Positions 4,335-6,305 of a stretch of DNA of 6,305 bases are shown piece after piece; the stretch's first letter is position 1, and the number at the start of each line of letters is the position of its first letter. The stretch is from assembly GCA_030642425.1 (NCBI GenBank), contig DAOWNU010000124.1, positions 1 to 6,305 of the forward strand, in the 5' to 3' direction. Source of the DNA: a bacterium (GTDB lineage: Bacteria > UBP14 > UBA6098). The position numbers and the translations under genes were made by a program. The notes beneath the pieces were generated by a model. The model was not told the DNA's origin, ran no database searches, and was given only the letters and a program-made list of their open reading frames with translations.

Positions 4335-5618
4335 ATGGATAATGGAATCAAGATAGATACTTTGATTGTCAACGCCTCGGAGCTTGTAACTCTCGACACT
4401 TACGGCGGCAGGGTTCCGTTTCACGGCAAAAAGATGTCCGAGATCGGGATTATCGAGAACGGCGCGGTCGCAATTTCCGGCGAGGAGATCGCGGCCTACG
4501 GCGGGACGCACGATTTGCTTTCCGAGCTTGAGATCGCCGGCGACACGCGCATTACCGACGCAAAGAACCGAACGGTTACGCCCGGCCTTATCGACCCTCA
4601 CACGCACCCGATTTTCGCGGGAACGCGCGAGTTAGAATTCGCGATGCGAATCCGGGGCAAATCCTATATGGAGATAGCCGCCGCCGGCGGCGGTATTCTC
4701 AACACGGCGAAAAAAACACGCGAGATGACGCTCGAAGATATGACTTCGGTCAGCGCGCCGTTTCTCGACAGAATGCTGTCCCACGGCACGACGACTATCG
4801 AGGCGAAATCGGGATATGGGCTTTCCACAGAAGCCGAACTGACGATGCTGCTGGCCATTCGCTATCTCAATCAGATAAAGCGGATCGACCTGATACCCAC
4901 CTTCCTCGGGGCGCACGAATTCCCGGCGGAGTATCGCGGCGGCGGCGAGGACGACTATATCGATCTGATTATCGAGAAGATGCTGCCTATCGTGGCGGAG
5001 AGAAAGCTGGCGCGGTTCTGCGACGTTTTCTGTGAAGTCGGCGTGTTCGATATCGAGCAGACGAGAAAAATCTGTCTCGCGGCGAAAGAACTCGGCCTGA
5101 AAATCAAACTTCACGCGGACGAGATCGAGCCGATGGGGGGCGCCGAACTCGGTGTCGAATTGGGCGCGACAAGTGTCGATCATATTGTGGAGATATCCCC
5201 CGGCGGGATCGCCGCGGTGGCCGGATCGAGCACGATTGCCACTCTTTTGCCGGGAACTTCGCTGTTTCTCGGCAAGGGCAAATTCGCTCCGGCGCGCGAC
5301 CTTATCGATTCGGGGGCTATCGTTGCGCTCGCGACCGATTTCAACCCCGGAAGCTCGCCGACAACGAATCTTCCCATGATCATGAGTCTCGGATGTGTCG
5401 CAATGAAAATGACGCCTGACGAGGTTCTGGCCGCGACCACTCTCAATGCGGCATTCGCTGTCTCGCAGGGGGAGAAGGTCGGCTCGATAACAGTCGGCAA
5501 GCAGGCCGATATCGTTGTCTGGGACGTTCCAAACCACAATCTTATTCCTTATTTTTACGGCGAATCTCTATCGAGCATCGTGATTAAAAAGGGGAAAATC
5601 GCTTGGAGAAAGGATTAG
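4335..5618 (+). CDS. hutI: Imidazolonepropionase
   Basis: 427 residues, the usual length. The enzyme (EC 3.5.2.7) opens 4-imidazolone-5-propanoate to N-formimidoyl-L-glutamate, the third step of histidine breakdown, in the cytoplasm. Seen in order: VTPGLIDPHTHPIFAGTRE at 81-99 with metal ligands His89 and His91; GGGIL and TR at about 118-129; SGYGL at 159-163; FLGAHEFPAEYR at 190-201; HADEIEPMGGAELG at 260-273 with metal ligand His260 and catalytic Glu263; DHI with His283; and ATDFNPGSSPTTNLPM at 333-348 with metal ligand Asp335. All key residues of the amidohydrolase family member are present, so it should be active. hutH and hutU are not in the window. It is followed 4 nt later by an LptE-like gene, so the two are probably cotranscribed although unrelated in function. 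Confidence 0.96.
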   Translation: MDNGIKIDTLIVNASELVTLDTYGGRVPFHGKKMSEIGIIENGAVAISGEEIAAYGGTHDLLSELEIAGDTRITDAKNRTVTPGLIDPHTHPIFAGTRELEFAMRIRGKSYMEIAAAGGGILNTAKKTREMTLEDMTSVSAPFLDRMLSHGTTTIEAKSGYGLSTEAELTMLLAIRYLNQIKRIDLIPTFLGAHEFPAEYRGGGEDDYIDLIIEKMLPIVAERKLARFCDVFCEVGVFDIEQTRKICLAAKELGLKIKLHADEIEPMGGAELGVELGATSVDHIVEISPGGIAAVAGSSTIATLLPGTSLFLGKGKFAPARDLIDSGAIVALATDFNPGSSPTTNLPMIMSLGCVAMKMTPDEVLAATTLNAAFAVSQGEKVGSITVGKQADIVVWDVPNHNLIPYFYGESLSSIVIKKGKIAWRKD

Positions 5619-5622
5619 CCCG

Positions 5623-6129
5623 ATGCGCGGACGAAATAAAATCATTTTGCTGGCGATCTCTATTGCAATTCAAACTTTATTTTTCGGCGGATGCTGGTAT
5701 TACAGCTTCACGGACAAGCCTTATCCCGATATCGAGAACGTTTTCGTCGAATCTTTCGACAACGAGACCGACCGCTACGACCTCGCCCCGACTCTCACCG
5801 AAGGGATTATCAATAGGCTCCACAGCGGCAGTCTGCTGAAGATCGTTGGCCGCGACGGCGCGCAGTCGATTATTTCCGGCAAGGTTATCGGTTATGAACT
5901 GGAGGCCCACTCCTACACAAGCGACGAGGAGCCGCTCGAATTTATTATCCGGGTGAAGGCGCGTGTAAAGTTTTTCGAAGTCGGGACCGGCAAGGCTCTC
6001 TGGGAAACCACGTTGGAAGGCTTTGCGACTTATCCCTGCGACGAATCGACGAAGGACGCGGCCAAGGCCCGCGACGAGGCTATCGCGCTTCTTGTCGAAC
6101 GAATTATCGACCGCCTGAGACAGGGCTGA
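5623..6129 (+). CDS. lptE: LptE-like LPS-assembly lipoprotein
   Basis: 168 residues. Residues 1-23 are a lipoprotein signal peptide (MRGRNK, then ILLAISIAIQTLFF) ending in FGGC, so Cys24 is the likely lipidated residue. It continues CWYYSFTDKPYPDIENVFVESFDNETDRYDL at the start of the mature part, in which C-x-Y-S and a P-x-I...V-x-x-F-x-N strand are hallmarks of the LptE/RlpB family. Then come LTEGIINRL, a GKVIGYELE strand, VKARVKFFEVGTGKALWE, and a final amphipathic helix (ARDEAIALLVERIIDRL). LptE plugs the LptD barrel in the outer membrane and helps insert lipopolysaccharide. lptD is not in the window. Start ATG at 5623 with AAAGGA at 5609-5614 inside the hutI end. Sequence conservation in this family is low, so the gene symbol rests on pattern rather than high identity. 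Confidence 0.82.
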   Translation: MRGRNKIILLAISIAIQTLFFGGCWYYSFTDKPYPDIENVFVESFDNETDRYDLAPTLTEGIINRLHSGSLLKIVGRDGAQSIISGKVIGYELEAHSYTSDEEPLEFIIRVKARVKFFEVGTGKALWETTLEGFATYPCDESTKDAAKARDEAIALLVERIIDRLRQG

Positions 6130-6183
6130 TTTTTCTTTATTCGGGATTGCTGTTTTTTTCAATAGATAAGCGTGAATGGTGGT

Positions 6184-6247
6184 AAATCCATTTCAATTAA
6201 GCGTGAGAAATCCAAATGCCAAATCCATATATGTCAAATCAAATCCA
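6184..6247 (+). repeat. Cluster of AAATCCA short repeats after lptE
   Basis: AAATCCA occurs at 6184-6190, 6208-6214, 6221-6227 and 6241-6247, with AAATGCCAAA nearby twice (about 6214 and 6254). This A-rich, purine-biased kind of spacer repeat is found between genes in many uncultured bacteria. No coding sequence or clear terminator is seen in 6130-6305. Confidence 0.5.
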
Positions 6248-6285
6248 AAGCTAAAATGCCAAAACCAACCCATCCCCATATTGTC

Positions 6286-6305
6286 ATTCCCGCGAAAGCG
6301 GGAAT
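6286..6305. repeat. Dispersed hairpin ATTCCCGC-GAAA-GCGGGAAT at the window edge
   Basis: A perfect 8-bp stem with a GAAA tetraloop, preceded by GTC. GTCATTCCCGCGAAAGCGGG is a very common intergenic palindrome across proteobacteria and candidate phyla. It is cut by the end of the window. Confidence 0.75.

Noticed and set aside
4632..5537. Minus-strand frame of 301 residues
   Set aside because: It is fully inside hutI, whose family motifs are complete; no domain is recognisable on the opposite strand.
6113..6135. Terminator at the end of lptE (CCTG-AGA-CAGG followed by T-run)
   Set aside because: A 4-bp stem inside the coding end separated from a short T-run is too weak to call.

Overview
The window looks like chromosomal DNA from an uncultured diderm bacterium of the broad FCB (Fibrobacteres-Chlorobi-Bacteroidetes) kind or a related candidate phylum. 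The pointers are a TonB-dependent outer-membrane receptor, a secreted protein ending in a type IX secretion (T9SS/Por-type) sorting domain with the YPNPFN motif, an LptE-like LPS-assembly lipoprotein, and many short dispersed repeats. The exact phylum cannot be fixed from sequence reading alone.

Layout. (1) 1-1725, plus strand: the last 127 codons of a TonB-dependent receptor, then after 9 nt a secreted YncE-like beta-propeller with a T9SS C-terminal domain. The pair resembles the BtuB/BtuG cobalamin-capture arrangement of Bacteroides, though the ligand is unproven. (2) 1726-1860: a repeat-rich spacer with three hairpins and a second copy of the T9SS tail coding sequence. (3) 1861-2124: a small helix-turn-helix protein gene. 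(4) 2140-2808: a roughly 670-bp array of about 32 short units, the most unusual part of the window. In the left arm, 18 units with core ATCCGAGCG lie on the plus strand and alternate 20 and 21 bp (41-bp dimer). In the right arm, 14 AT-rich units carry the reverse complement of that core (TTGCTCGGAT) at an exact 21-bp spacing. The orientation flips at a short inverted repeat at 2491-2522. (5) 2809-3106: no gene, but a 5+5-unit inverted repeat of 8-bp units, the same family that is found twice inside the T9SS domain. (6) 4206-3107, minus strand: a hotdog-fold thioesterase and an endonuclease III homologue overlapping by 4 bp (GTGA), so very likely one operon. (7) 4207-4334: a divergent promoter region. 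(8) 4335-6129, plus strand: imidazolonepropionase (hutI) followed 4 nt later by an LptE-like lipoprotein. (9) 6130-6305: short A-rich repeats and the start of a common dispersed hairpin.

The receptor and propeller would act together at the outer membrane in binding and importing a scarce nutrient. The thioesterase/nth and hutI/lptE pairs are housekeeping genes grouped by transcription rather than by an obvious shared pathway. The candidate new system is the HTH gene plus the strand-switching array beside it. The array spacing is close to two DNA helical turns, so a phased protein-binding array or centromere/iteron-like site is a reasonable but untested idea. Unchecked repeat expansion is the main alternative.
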